Shown here: positions 20,643-30,245 of the stretch, one piece after another | How positions within the stretch are numbered: the first letter of the stretch is position 1 | Layout of the letters: every line of letters starts with the position of its first letter | Assembly (NCBI GenBank): GCA_001586965.3 | Contig: LUCW03000366.1 | Coordinates: forward strand, 1 to 32,500 | Length of the DNA: 32,500 bases | Direction: 5' to 3' | From: Sphaeroforma sirkka | Lineage: Eukaryota; Opisthokonta; Ichthyosporea; Ichthyophonida | Translations under genes and position numbers: made by a program | The notes under the pieces: model-generated | What the model saw: the letters and a program-made list of their open reading frames with translations, nothing else | Told to the model about the DNA's origin: nothing | Database searches by the model: none

Positions 20643-21380
20643 TGTGGTCAGAATGCAAGTACTTATATTTATTTGATTATTTTAGGTTTATTACAAGTTT
20701 TACAGTTTATCAGAATAATCTGATAAACTGGGTTTTAGGGTTTTGCTGGTTTTACAGCACATGACTAATGACTCATTTAAGAGTCAGTCATTTTAGGATT
20801 ACTGTTTATAATTACTAATAAATGAACAACGTCCCCTCCCTGAGGAGGAGAACGTTGAGATACAGTTATCTCGCGTATACTTACTACATTTTTTAACTTA
20901 CCATAGAAGTTGTTAGTTTATTAGTAATTACAGAGAAAGCTACAGAATATGAATTAGTCAGTAGCTGGCACATATTTTTTTTTGTTATAAGTATAACAAT
21001 TGAAAGACAATGCGAACAGAGAATGTCGCATCAAATTGAACGATTTAGATTATCCGAACGATTTAGATTGAATTGAACGATTTAGATTGGATTAACGACG
21101 TGTGGACGACGAGGATGAAGAAAAGAATGTACTAATACGAGTGAACCCGAAGAGCGAACATTCCAATCAAGCAGAACATTAACCAGGGTCAACAAGGAAA
21201 GTCTCACGACGATCAAATGACGAAATCAGACAATCAGTCAGAATCCACAGATAAGTAGTTATGTGTGAGTACAGGTAGGAAGGTTGTTTTCAGTGTGAGA
21301 CAAGTACAAATCGTATTGCAAGCTAATGAGCTTAAATTGTATTTAAGAAGTTGTTAGAAGAAAGTTCTTTAGGATCCACA
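20643..21380 (+). repeat. LTR-B copy 2 (738 bp), 5' LTR of element 3
   Basis: It starts TGTGGTCAG and ends GGATCCACA; the ends TGTGG/CCACA are inverted repeats and give TG..CA termini. It contains three copies of ACGATTTAGATT at about 21040-21092. The right end is inferred from the TG..CA rule and the copy 1 alignment. Confidence 0.7.
20705..20856 (+). promoter_or_regulatory. Run of four hairpins in LTR-B
   Basis: Successive inverted repeats: GTTTATCAGA-ATAA-TCTGATAAAC (20705-20728), TGCTG-N6-CAGCA (20744-20759), TGACTC-N6-GAGTCA (20769-20786), and AACGT..CCTCC-N3-GGAGG..ACGTT (20828-20856). Copies at 19972 and 28477 keep the same order. In copy 1 the second stem is longer (TGCTGG/CCAGCA) and the fourth has another arm sequence (CCCTC/GAGGG) but still pairs. 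The likely role is RNA structure in the R/U5 or leader region; this is inferred. Confidence 0.55.
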
Positions 21381-22177
21381 GTAGGGTAGTAGAGATGGGA
21401 GATGTACATGGTTAGTACCGACTCGGTTAGTACGATGACGCAAAGAATCAGCGGCATACTAGATTATTTTACACAAAAGTTTTCAGAATGGGATATTAGG
21501 AAGCATACAGAGACACAAGTAAGCACCTGTGAGTTATTAGGAGCATATAAGGGTGGGGGCGCACATAACACGAACGATGCAAGTAAATACAAGGTTAAAT
21601 TGTGAAAATGATATGCGAACACACTCAAATCACTAGAACTTCCAGAAAAATCAGGTCAACGGAGAGGATCAACAGTATGCACAGAAGGTGTGGTTGACGT
21701 CAGCTTAGTTTAGGAGTGCAATAACGAGCAATCGTTCTTAGATCAAGAAGCATATTCCAACAACCGCAACAGCACATGACAAGGACAAGGACATCACGGG
21801 CAAGAAGAGTAAAAGAGGAGCGATGAGGGAAGTTCCCAACAGGGTCCTGCGAATAGGCCGTCATTAGGCCGGAGTAAGAGCTGGCGAGGAGTAGAACAAG
21901 AAGTGGCTCCGACTAATGAGGCACTCAACCATATGTTATTGTGGGATGAAGAGTAAGACAGCTGGTAGTGTTAGAGTATATAGACTATCCACACTACTTA
22001 TGTTAGTGTAGGAAATAAAACAGTCACGAGGGAACCCACGAGTTCCTCGGAGATCGATGTCGAGACGTTATGTGTTTGAAGGATGAAATTTAATAGAAAA
22101 TGGATATTTATATTCAGTACTCTATCAGTTCATTCGCACACATTTCTGGTTCTCCATTGACAAACAACTCACCAACC
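21381..22177 (+). other. Leader of element 3 between LTR and gag
   Basis: Untranslated or weakly coding. A matching leader exists at 28829-30050, interrupted there by a solo LTR. No primer-binding site with TGG directly after the LTR is visible. A short R/S-rich frame with related wording in both copies is noted in the findings. Confidence 0.5.
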
Positions 22178-23740
22178 ATGTCCTACCCCCCGCCAAAGTC
22201 GTAGACAGCAACTCTTGAATCCTGAGCGCCGCAAGGAAGATGATATCGACCGACGTGGAACTAAACGTCGTCAGTACCATACGGAACGCTCCGCTCCGCA
22301 CTCAGGTCAGGCACTGGAGGGGCAACAACAGACACATCTTGGGGCTCCACATATTATTTCCGCGGACGACAAGCAGCCACCAACAGCAGTGAAGAAAAAA
22401 TGGACCTGCACAATCTGACGAGGATGTCATATTCGAGGGTGAGACCAAGGAAGTACCCAACCTGCGTGCGGACAGTAGTCAGACTTTTATTGGTGAACAG
22501 GTAGCCAGTGAAGGGCTGTCCCCTCGTTCGTCTCAGGATACTCCAGGGGCCTTATTTCCCAGTAATGACCCACCACGCCTCCCACCTAACAAGCGGAAGC
22601 GTCACCGGAACCGTACCAACAACAAGGAAACGGCACGGGAACAATCGTCAGCTCAGAAACTCACGGAGCTGATGACACAACAGCAGTCTCTCTTTGAAAA
22701 AATACGAACAGAGGTTACAGCGCATAAACGCCGGACGAACTACAATAGGGCCGGCCGCTAAGGAGAGTTCTTCTGACGCACAAATCGCAGGGCTGGACGA
22801 GAGTTGGAACCTTACATGGTTTCATAAGGTACTATCTTACTTCAAGGCGGAAAAGTCAACGCTGGACTACATCCGCGACAACTCTGAACGGTTGAAGACA
22901 TGCACACCTCAACTACAGATCGAACAGATCTGTTCGCACGAAACACAAGCCACTGTCGATCCCGCGTTTCGCAAGTTAGCCAAGGGCCAAAGTCGGAACA
23001 TGCACACTCCTCTTATGGAACAAATGACACAGCTCATGGAGAACCACAGGAGGGCACGTGAACGGTGCCAGACAGATGCCGACTTCCAACAGAATTTAGT
23101 GAACCACTGCATTGTACAACTGTTAGAAGAAGCTCTCAACGGCCGTACGTATGAACGTACTCTACAGTTGCATCCCAAATGGCAACTGATGGAGACACAC
23201 GAGCTTATACAGCTGTTGAGCCCTGACATTCAGGATGCACAGCAACGTACGGCAGCAAATGGAAGTCGCGACCACACCAATAGCCGCCCCAACGAGTAGA
23301 CGACAAACGCAGAATTGGACTCAACGGCCCCAACCTACGGTACCAACGACTTGTGCGGGGTGCCAGGCACAGGCGCCACCAGGTGGTAGGCACATCCACG
23401 GTGTCACCATTTCAGGGCGTCGCAAGCGGTGAGCGCAGAGGGTCGGGCAAGGCTATACGACAACAACCGTCCTTTGAGGGACGTACAATCGGTACACAGA
23501 CCGTCCACAACGTCAACCGCAGGACAGGGGCAGAATACATCCCAGACTAGAGACGTAGTTACAATACGTCCGACGCCTCAAGTACAGGTGAATGCGATTA
23601 CACAGGACGAAGACTTGGCTCCACCATCGGAAGCTACAGAGATTCATATCAACACGATCCTTTACGAAGACTTCGAGCACATGACGTCACCACCAAACCA
23701 CACCTATGACATGTGGGAGTCGGTAGCCGATCATGCATGA
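22178..23740 (+). pseudogene. gag region of element 3
   Basis: ATG at 22178 (MSYPPPKS). The clearest open frame, 22694-23299, is helical and charged (ESWNLTWFHKVLSYFKAE; FQQNLVNHCIVQLLEEAL), as in a gypsy capsid domain. A CAGCQAQAPPGGRHIHG stretch near 23350-23400 could be a zinc knuckle. Further right, frames rich in D, E and T lead up to protease. Identity is inferred from position and character. Confidence 0.6.
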
Positions 23741-23743
23741 GAG

Positions 23744-25360
23744 GTGAGGGTGTCTGAGTCGGATAGGAGCTTCATATTTGTTACCACGATTGGAGCAGTG
23801 ATGGCAATACAAGACCCATTGCTGACGTCAGACAACCGAGTCTATATTCAAGTACAAATCAACGGACGTACGTTCAAAGCCTTGATAGACACGGGAGCAA
23901 ATAGAAGTTGTATCTCACAGACATCCGCAGACCTCCTTGGCCGACCAATAACTCCAGCACCACCTGGGTCATTTATATATTTAGCTGACAAGGCGGTGCG
24001 AACTCCTCGACTGGGGACGACGGAAGTGGTACCTATAAGGTACGGTACCAGAATTATCGACGGTTCATTAGAATTGATGAACTTGCCGACGGGTATAGAT
24101 GTTATAGTGGGGCAAGATATGTTGAAAGGCTTGGGCCTATACATAGGCGGTATCCAATCGCCACTTGCACCAATAGACCCCACAGAACTAGAAGAGCTCC
24201 TCGAACCCATACCACGCCGACAGGCACCTAACACGACGGAACCCGTCGATGTACGCCAACGGTTGGCACAGGATTTGGAAGCCAATGCGAAAATTGCCGA
24301 CAACGCGCGCTGTCGTCTGGAAGGGAGTGAGGTAACCATCCCAGTAACCCATGAACAAGCGTTGCAGATGCGGCGATCGGCGCGTAACTTCGTATCCGAT
24401 CGATGGCTCCCCTATGTGGATGAACAAGTGAAGAAGTGGTTGACGGATTTGGTGATCACGAAACGAACGACACCAACGACTGTTAATCTTCCTCTCCTTG
24501 CGGTACCGACATTCGATGCGGAAGGCAACGTCAAGAAGGTACGCGTGTGTTTAGACATGCGTGCCGTTAACGCGCTTATTCCTGGTGACCAGTTCCTGAT
24601 CCCCAAGGTCAACGAACTCATATCTCGCCTCAAGAGTAAGAAGTACTACACGACGCTGGACATATCGGCTGCATACCACAGGCTGCCCATCCATCCAGAC
24701 TCACAATACTTATTTAGTTTTACACACGAACGTTATCAGTACTCGTTCACATCAGCACCGTTCGGTCTTCATGTACTCACGCAGCAGTTTCAACGTACCT
24801 TGAGTACAATACTTGATGGCTTACCGGTTCACCACTATATCGATGACATAGTTATCGCCAGTGACGGTTATGACGAACACGTTAGGACGGTGCAGAAGGT
24901 GATACAACGCTTAACATACCACAGTTTTAAGCTTCACCCTGCCAAGTGCCACTTCGCTATCTCCGAAGTCATGATCCTAGGGAAGAAAGTATCGGCACAA
25001 GGCATTGACATTGACCATGAAAAGCAGGCCAAGCTGATCGACTGGCCCACACCACAACGATACAAAGATATAGCCTCGGCGTTGGGTTTAGCAAATTACC
25101 TCCACGAACATCTGCCTAATTTCGCGAACACGGTTGCACCCTTGCGCGAATTTTGCAAACTCAAACCAAAGGAGTTGATAGGTGATCGTTGGGAGGAGAG
25201 ACATGCACAGGCGTGGCAGGCAATGAAAGACGCAGTGGTGAATGCTGTGGCGTTACACTTTCCGGTCGACGGCATTCCTCTGAACTTGGAAACCGACGCT
25301 AGCGATTACGGTTTAGGGGAGCGCTATTCCAATGGGTCAACGGTAAGAAACATTACTTAA
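23744..25360 (+). CDS. Pol frame 1 of element 3: protease and reverse transcriptase
   Basis: 538 codons. Protease: FKALIDTGANRSCIS with D-T-G at residues 49-51 and IDVIVGQDMLKGLGL near 115-130. RT: VRVCLDMRAVNALIP near 265-280, YYTTLDISAAYHRLPI near 300-315, YIDDIVIAS with Y-I-D-D at 365-368, then LHPAKCHFAISEVMILGKKV. The frame ends in the opening strand of RNase H (LETDASDYGLG). In the family the protease cuts Gag-Pol and the RT copies the RNA in virus-like particles. Codon use is GC-richer than in the surrounding AT-rich DNA. The first codon is not an ATG, so expression as part of a Gag-Pol product is likely. Confidence 0.85.
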   Translation: MRVSESDRSFIFVTTIGAVMAIQDPLLTSDNRVYIQVQINGRTFKALIDTGANRSCISQTSADLLGRPITPAPPGSFIYLADKAVRTPRLGTTEVVPIRYGTRIIDGSLELMNLPTGIDVIVGQDMLKGLGLYIGGIQSPLAPIDPTELEELLEPIPRRQAPNTTEPVDVRQRLAQDLEANAKIADNARCRLEGSEVTIPVTHEQALQMRRSARNFVSDRWLPYVDEQVKKWLTDLVITKRTTPTTVNLPLLAVPTFDAEGNVKKVRVCLDMRAVNALIPGDQFLIPKVNELISRLKSKKYYTTLDISAAYHRLPIHPDSQYLFSFTHERYQYSFTSAPFGLHVLTQQFQRTLSTILDGLPVHHYIDDIVIASDGYDEHVRTVQKVIQRLTYHSFKLHPAKCHFAISEVMILGKKVSAQGIDIDHEKQAKLIDWPTPQRYKDIASALGLANYLHEHLPNFANTVAPLREFCKLKPKELIGDRWEERHAQAWQAMKDAVVNAVALHFPVDGIPLNLETDASDYGLGERYSNGSTVRNIT

Positions 25361-27546
25361 TGTTCTTTAGTAAGACTCTGAACCATGCGCAACAGAACTA
25401 CGCCACACCTATGAAGGAGTTACTGGCATTGGTATATGGACTGACACATTTCAGGGAATACTTGGATGGGCAACGGTTTGCGGTCTTCACGGACCACAAG
25501 GCCCTTGTATATATGAACACACAGCTCAAGCTTAATCCGATGCTTCAGAGATGGCATCATATCATCGCGCCATTCAACTTTACCATATCGCATATACCAG
25601 GAGAGTCAAATGTGCTCCCGGACATGTTAAGTAGAGTACACGAGGGGACAGCGGAGCAGGACGAACTCGAAATAATGTATACCGACGGCTGGCAATTATT
25701 CCCTAGTTACTTTGAACAAGCGCAACAACACTTTGGACCGAATGACATAGATGTATTTGCGGACCCAACCAACGCTCAGCTTCCTCGGTTCTGGACGAAG
25801 GATGATGGGGAAGATGGGGAAGGAGCGTTTGCCCACGACTGGTCGATAGTCGATGGATGGATGAACCTGCCTTGGGGACAGATACACAGGATGTTACGCA
25901 AGATACGAGCCGACGGCGCACGGGCCACAGTATGTCTACCATGGGTACCAAGAGCACCATGGTTCGACCTGTTCAAGCAGTTATTGCAGACAGAACCGGT
26001 GCTGGTACCACGGACACCACACACATTCCTCAAGTACGCTAAGTACGCATGTGAGAAGAAACCATGGGGTCATACCGTAGTAGCACGGGTGGGTCCTCCC
26101 AATGGATTCAAACTGGACCCGCTGTTTTCACAGCGACTTGGTTTTGCAGAACCAAAGCATACAAAATATGTCATGTGCTTAGACACAGCGCGAGAAATCT
26201 CAGTGGCACTGGCAGATGCAGAGGGTCAACCGGCGTTTGCACAAGCGAGTCCGGCGGAGAAACAGCGTCGTACGCAACTCACGCAAGCGCAACACGAACA
26301 AGGACATCATGGGGCGGCGGACACAGTCCAACAACTTCGTCAGAACGGTCACGTTTGGCCAGGGGCACTTGAGTTAGCCACAGAAGTTAAGCGGCAATGT
26401 GGCACATGTTTGGGACAGGACACACTTCGTAAAGGTTTCCACCCGATGATTAGCATCGATGCACGCTACCCGTGGGACCATATTCAAGTGGACTACATCC
26501 CGATGCCACTGGAGTCCAGACGCAAGAACAATTATATTCTTCACGTCTTAGACATCGCCACAGGCTATTCTATCCTTCGAGCCACACCGGACAAGACAAA
26601 GGAAACCACGACACAGACACTCATAGAGATTTTTGGCGAACATGGTTTCCCCCGTAAAATCCAAACAGACATGGGGAAGGAGTTCACCAACAAGTTAGTG
26701 GAGCTTCTGGTCCAGGAAGTGGGGATGCTACATAAGGTGTCTCCACCATATCGACCCCAAGTGCTGGGCGCGGCAGAACGACGTCACAAGGAGATTACAC
26801 GTTCTATTCGACAATGCTGTGAGGCAGTTCCCCTTCGATGGGACGAACGCCTTCCGTTTACGATGCTATACCAGAACCTTCGGATATCCCGTCGCCATAA
26901 GAGTGCACCGTTTAGCGTGTACTTTGGCCGCCGCCATGTTCCGTTCGCCGATTTCACGGACGAGTTACCGGATTCTCAGCCGATGACGAATGACACCTGG
27001 GCACAACGATTAGACCAGTTACAGGACACTATATTGCCGACCCTCCACCACATTACCAAGAAGTATACAGGCAAGCTTACGACGACATTTGACCGCCTGC
27101 ATGCTCACGACTTGGTACATTTCGGCGAAGGAGATGTGGTCATGGTACGATCAGAAGGCCGAACAACGAAGGCTATGCGGCCATTGTTTGGACCATATGT
27201 AGTCAAAGCTAGACACGGCCAACGCTACGAGTTAGCGAACAAGGATGGTTCCGCCCCACCAGAATTCAAGACCAAACCGGTACGGGTGGAACTCCTCCGT
27301 TTAGTGCATAGACGCACAGACCCACCAATTAACGAAGACTTATGGACCGAAGGAGGGGTGGAGTTTCGCCATATTATCACACATCGTACGAATGATGAGA
27401 CGGGGAAATTAGAATACCTGGTGAGATGGCGAGAAGGCGAACCAACGTGGGAAACAGCAGAAGCTTTTGATGATGCCAACGATATCGCGGCCTACCACAA
27501 AGCTTCGCAGACACGGACACGTAAGCGCCAACGTGCACAAGTCTAA
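25360..27546 (+). CDS. Pol frame 2 of element 3: RNase H, methyltransferase-like domain, integrase, chromodomain
   Basis: 728 codons. RNase H at about residues 1-90 (FFSKTLNHAQQNYATPMKE, AVFTDHKALVYMN). A methyltransferase-like domain at about 129-250: DIDVFADPTNAQLPRFW, then WMNLPWGQIHRML with N-L-P-W at 169-172 in place of the [DN]PP[WYF] motif. Integrase: an HHCC-type zinc part (QHEQGHHGAADTVQQL, CGTC), then catalytic Asp378, Asp437 and Glu473, giving the D,D35E spacing (VDYIPM, QTDMGKEF, AAERRHKE). The chromodomain at about 666-712 (EYLVRWREGEPTWE) is thought in chromoviruses to steer integration to marked chromatin. It follows frame 1 directly and is probably expressed as part of one polyprotein. 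Confidence 0.85.
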   Translation: MFFSKTLNHAQQNYATPMKELLALVYGLTHFREYLDGQRFAVFTDHKALVYMNTQLKLNPMLQRWHHIIAPFNFTISHIPGESNVLPDMLSRVHEGTAEQDELEIMYTDGWQLFPSYFEQAQQHFGPNDIDVFADPTNAQLPRFWTKDDGEDGEGAFAHDWSIVDGWMNLPWGQIHRMLRKIRADGARATVCLPWVPRAPWFDLFKQLLQTEPVLVPRTPHTFLKYAKYACEKKPWGHTVVARVGPPNGFKLDPLFSQRLGFAEPKHTKYVMCLDTAREISVALADAEGQPAFAQASPAEKQRRTQLTQAQHEQGHHGAADTVQQLRQNGHVWPGALELATEVKRQCGTCLGQDTLRKGFHPMISIDARYPWDHIQVDYIPMPLESRRKNNYILHVLDIATGYSILRATPDKTKETTTQTLIEIFGEHGFPRKIQTDMGKEFTNKLVELLVQEVGMLHKVSPPYRPQVLGAAERRHKEITRSIRQCCEAVPLRWDERLPFTMLYQNLRISRRHKSAPFSVYFGRRHVPFADFTDELPDSQPMTNDTWAQRLDQLQDTILPTLHHITKKYTGKLTTTFDRLHAHDLVHFGEGDVVMVRSEGRTTKAMRPLFGPYVVKARHGQRYELANKDGSAPPEFKTKPVRVELLRLVHRRTDPPINEDLWTEGGVEFRHIITHRTNDETGKLEYLVRWREGEPTWETAEAFDDANDIAAYHKASQTRTRKRQRAQV

Positions 27547-27578
27547 TACTTTATCTTCAATATAACTTTGTTCTCGGA

Positions 27579-27975
27579 TATCGAGCTCAAGCTCTGGAGC
27601 ATAAACCAGCAACTCTAGCTCCCGAGTATAAACCAGCCACTCGAGCTCTTGAGTATAAAAAAGCAGCGACTCTAGCTCCCGAGTATAAACCAGCAACTCT
27701 AGCTCCCGAGTATAAACCAGCCTCTCGAGCTCTTGAGTATAAAAAAAGCAGCGACTCTAGCTCCCGAGTATAAACCAGCAACTCTAGCTCCCGAGTATAA
27801 ACCAGCCTCTCGAGCTCTTGAGTATAAAAAAGCAGCGACTCTAGCTCCCGAGTATAAACCAGCCACTCGAGCTCGCGAGAATAAACGGTTAGCACTCGAG
27901 CTCATGAGGGAAAATCGTCAGCGGCTCAAGCTCGCGAGGTTAAATGAGCCACTCTTGCTTCGGAGTATAACACAG
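27579..27975. repeat. Minisatellite array 1, about 27-30-bp units with TATAAA
   Basis: About a dozen units of the form CTCTAGCTCCCGAGTATAAA followed by CCAGCAA or a variant. Units with CTCGAGCTCTTGAG alternate regularly, giving a higher-order period of three units (about 84 bp). Each unit has a palindrome-like CTC-N2-GAG and a TATAAA box. Right-hand units are decayed. It lies between the end of pol and the downstream LTR of element 3. Confidence 0.85.
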
Positions 27976-28173
27976 CGAAATCAATCAAACAACTCCTTGG
28001 GCATTGTTTTGAAACAGCGGGTTAATGGTTTGCACGGTTTCTGCCACTGGCAGTTTTTCTCCGACACAAATACAGTCCTATATTGTACTTGCCAAACTCC
28101 TATATGCTGACACAGATGAACAGTAGCTTCAAGAATTCAAACACGACGGGTCGCTCGAGACGTACACATCGGG

Positions 28174-28338
28174 TCCTCTAGCTCTCTGAGGTAAAATGCC
28201 AGCACAATGCTCTAGCTCTCTGAGGATAAATGCCAGCACAATGCTCTAGCTCTCGAGGATAAATGCCAGCACAATGCTCTAGCTCTCGAGGATAAATGCC
28301 AGCACAATGCTCTAGCTCTCGAGGATAATGCCAGCACA
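28174..28338. repeat. Minisatellite array 2, five units of 29-34 bp
   Basis: Five near-identical units of CTCTAGCTCTCGAGGATAAA then TGCCAGCACAATG; the first two have one extra CT step and the last is shorter. The core is recognisably related to array 1 (AGCTC..GAG.ATAAA), so both probably descend from one ancestral repeat. Confidence 0.85.
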
Positions 28339-28412
28339 TAAGGTACTATGCTATTCTTATCATCTCTGAAACTGGCACACTGCTTTGTTCAGTGCTTCAG
28401 TTTGGGGGGGGT

Positions 28413-28661
28413 TGTGGTCAGAATGCAAGTACTTATATTTATTTGATTATTTTAGGTTTATTACAAGTTTTTTACAGTTTATCAGAATAATCTGATAAAC
28501 TGGGTTTTAAGGTTTTGCTGGTTTTACAGCACATGACTAATGACTCATTTAAGAGTCAGTCATTTTAGGATTACTGTTTATAATTACTAATAAATGAACA
28601 ACGTCCCCTCCTGAGGAGGGAGAACGTTGAGATACAGTTATCTCGCGTATACTTACTACAT
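28413..28661 (+). repeat. LTR-B copy 3 (left 249 bp only)
   Basis: It starts TGTGGTCAGAATGCAAGTAC after a run of eight G and matches copies 1 and 2 up to TATACTTACTACAT, including the four hairpins. From 28662 to 28828 the sequence is unrelated to the other LTR-B copies. Confidence 0.8.
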
Positions 28662-28828
28662 GCAACTAAGTAGGAGATAGGATTCTAAAAGGGTTATTTA
28701 TTGGGATTATGACTTATAAACAAACAGACCGGAGTGTTTATTTAGAATAGTTTACTTAAAATTTGGCTACAATAAGTACCGACGAAGTAAAGAAGAGATA
28801 ACTATCCAGGTAAAGCCAACTACGACCA

Positions 28829-30104
28829 GGGGCGTACATAACACGAACGATGTAAGTAAATACATGGGTAAGTTGTGAAAATCATATGCGAACACACTCA
28901 AATCATTATAACTTCCAGATAAATCAGGTCAACGGTAAGGCTCAACAGTATGCACAGAAGGTGTGGTTGACGGCAGTTTAGTTTAGGAGTGCAATATCGA
29001 GGAATCGTTCTTAGATCGAGAAGCATATTCCAACAACCGCAACAGCACATGACAAGGACATCACAGGTAAGAAGAGTAAATAGGAGCCATAGGGGAAGTT
29101 CCCAACAGGGTCCTGCAAACAGGCCGTCGTTAGGTCGGAGCAGGAGCAGGCGAGGAGTAGACCAAGAAGTTGCTCAGACTAATGAGGCACTCAACCACAG
29201 GTTATTGTGGGATGGAGAGTAAGACAACAGGTAGTGTTAGAGTAGATAGACTATCCACACTACTGTAAACTTCGATGGAAATTACTAGGTTTCAAACTAT
29301 ATTAAACTAAAATACAATTTAGTCAGTTAGGATTTAGCAGTGGTAGCTTGTGTAAGAATGATCGGGGCTGCCTCTTGTCAAGAGCCTAAATATCCTCGAT
29401 CACACAGGGCGTACCTCTAGCTGTCCTTTTATTGAATAATTTTCACTAGAAGTACTAAGTGTTCATGACCACATGCCTAATTTGTAGATAGACCTAATAG
29501 CGTAAGTCATGTAAATACATTAGCTGATATAAATAAAGTTCCATCTGAAGAAAAGTCATAAAATGAAAAAGACTTGTTGGATTTTGGAGATTGGCGGAAG
29601 GACCAAAATCTATAAGTAGTAGTTCGGAGATTATAAAATTTAGTTTATAATATCCTACATATACTAATGTCTCAAATAGGTCCAAGTAGATGAGTCATAC
29701 CAAATACTCAGGCTATTGGAGTCATCAAAGTGAATTTAGAACACTTTGGAAATATTGGAAAAAGAGCTTGTATTAAATTATTTAAAATACAAATAAAACC
29801 AATGTATTATCTCAATTGATCTTGATATTTTAGACTGACCGGAGGCCGTATTTCTACACTACCGGTGTTAGTGAAGGAAATGAAACAGTCACAAGGGAAT
29901 CCATAAGATCCTCGGAGATCGATGTCGAGACGTAATGTGTTTGAAGGATGAAATTTAGTAGAAAATTGATGTTTATATTCAGTGCTCTATCAGTTCATTT
30001 GCACACATTTCTAGTTCTCCATTGACAAACAACTCACCAACCATGTCATACCCCCACCAAAGTCGTAGACAGCAACTCTTGAATCCTAAGCGCCGCAAGG
30101 AAAA
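28829..30104 (+). mobile_element. Second partial LTR-B element: leader and gag start
   Basis: Except for an inserted LTR-A (29264-29858), it matches the element 3 leader and gag start at about 21557-22235: the ACATAACACGAACGATG stretch, the TGTGGTTGACG stretch, and ATGTCATACCCCC near the gag start. It ends where a fragment of LTR-A begins. Its presence to the right of an LTR-B shows a head-to-tail array. Confidence 0.8.
29264..29858 (-). repeat. Solo LTR-A inserted in the second LTR-B copy, with 4-bp target duplication CTAC
   Basis: Complete LTR-A in reverse orientation (TGTAAACTTCGATGG..GTATTTCTACA). CTAC precedes it (29260-29263) and follows it (29859-29862). The parallel LTR-B leader near 21985-22010 has the site without insertion, confirming the borders. 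No internal sequence remains, as expected after LTR-LTR recombination. Confidence 0.9.
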
Positions 30105-30205
30105 TGATTCTTACACAAGCTACCACTGCTAAATTCTAAATGACTTAAATTGTATCTTAGTTTATATAACAGTTTAAAATATAGAAATATCCATCGAAGT
30201 TTACA
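30105..30205 (+). repeat. LTR-A fragment (last 100 bp)
   Basis: It matches the right end of LTR-A (TTCTTACACAAGCTACCACT to CATCGAAGTTTACA). Its left edge is fused to the gag start of the second LTR-B copy. This is a truncated insertion or a recombination junction. Confidence 0.8.
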
Positions 30206-30245
30206 GCAAGCAGTTAATCTTGTTCTCCAGTGAATGACGGCTGAT

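Larger units (their letters stand above)
20643..28412 (+). mobile_element. Element 3: Ty3/gypsy chromovirus, nearly whole pol
   Basis: LTR-B, leader, gag, protease-RT frame, RNase H-methyltransferase-like-integrase-chromodomain frame, minisatellite region, a G-rich tract (28404-28411) that could act as polypurine tract, then another LTR-B (28413). The chromodomain at the end of integrase marks a chromovirus. The pol frames are long and show every expected catalytic motif, so this copy is younger than elements 1 and 2. Gag is less clean and the downstream LTR is incomplete, so it is a fossil with a small number of breaks. It is part of a tandem LTR-B array. Confidence 0.85.

Noticed and set aside
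27409-27905. - strand repetitive protein (VYTRELE repeats)
   Set aside because: It is just the minisatellite read in a frame free of stops. The frame begins in the array and has no unique coding part.
27579-28338. CRISPR-like array of regular repeats
   Set aside because: Units are contiguous with no unique spacers, the sequence is eukaryotic, and the arrays sit inside an LTR element. They are minisatellites.
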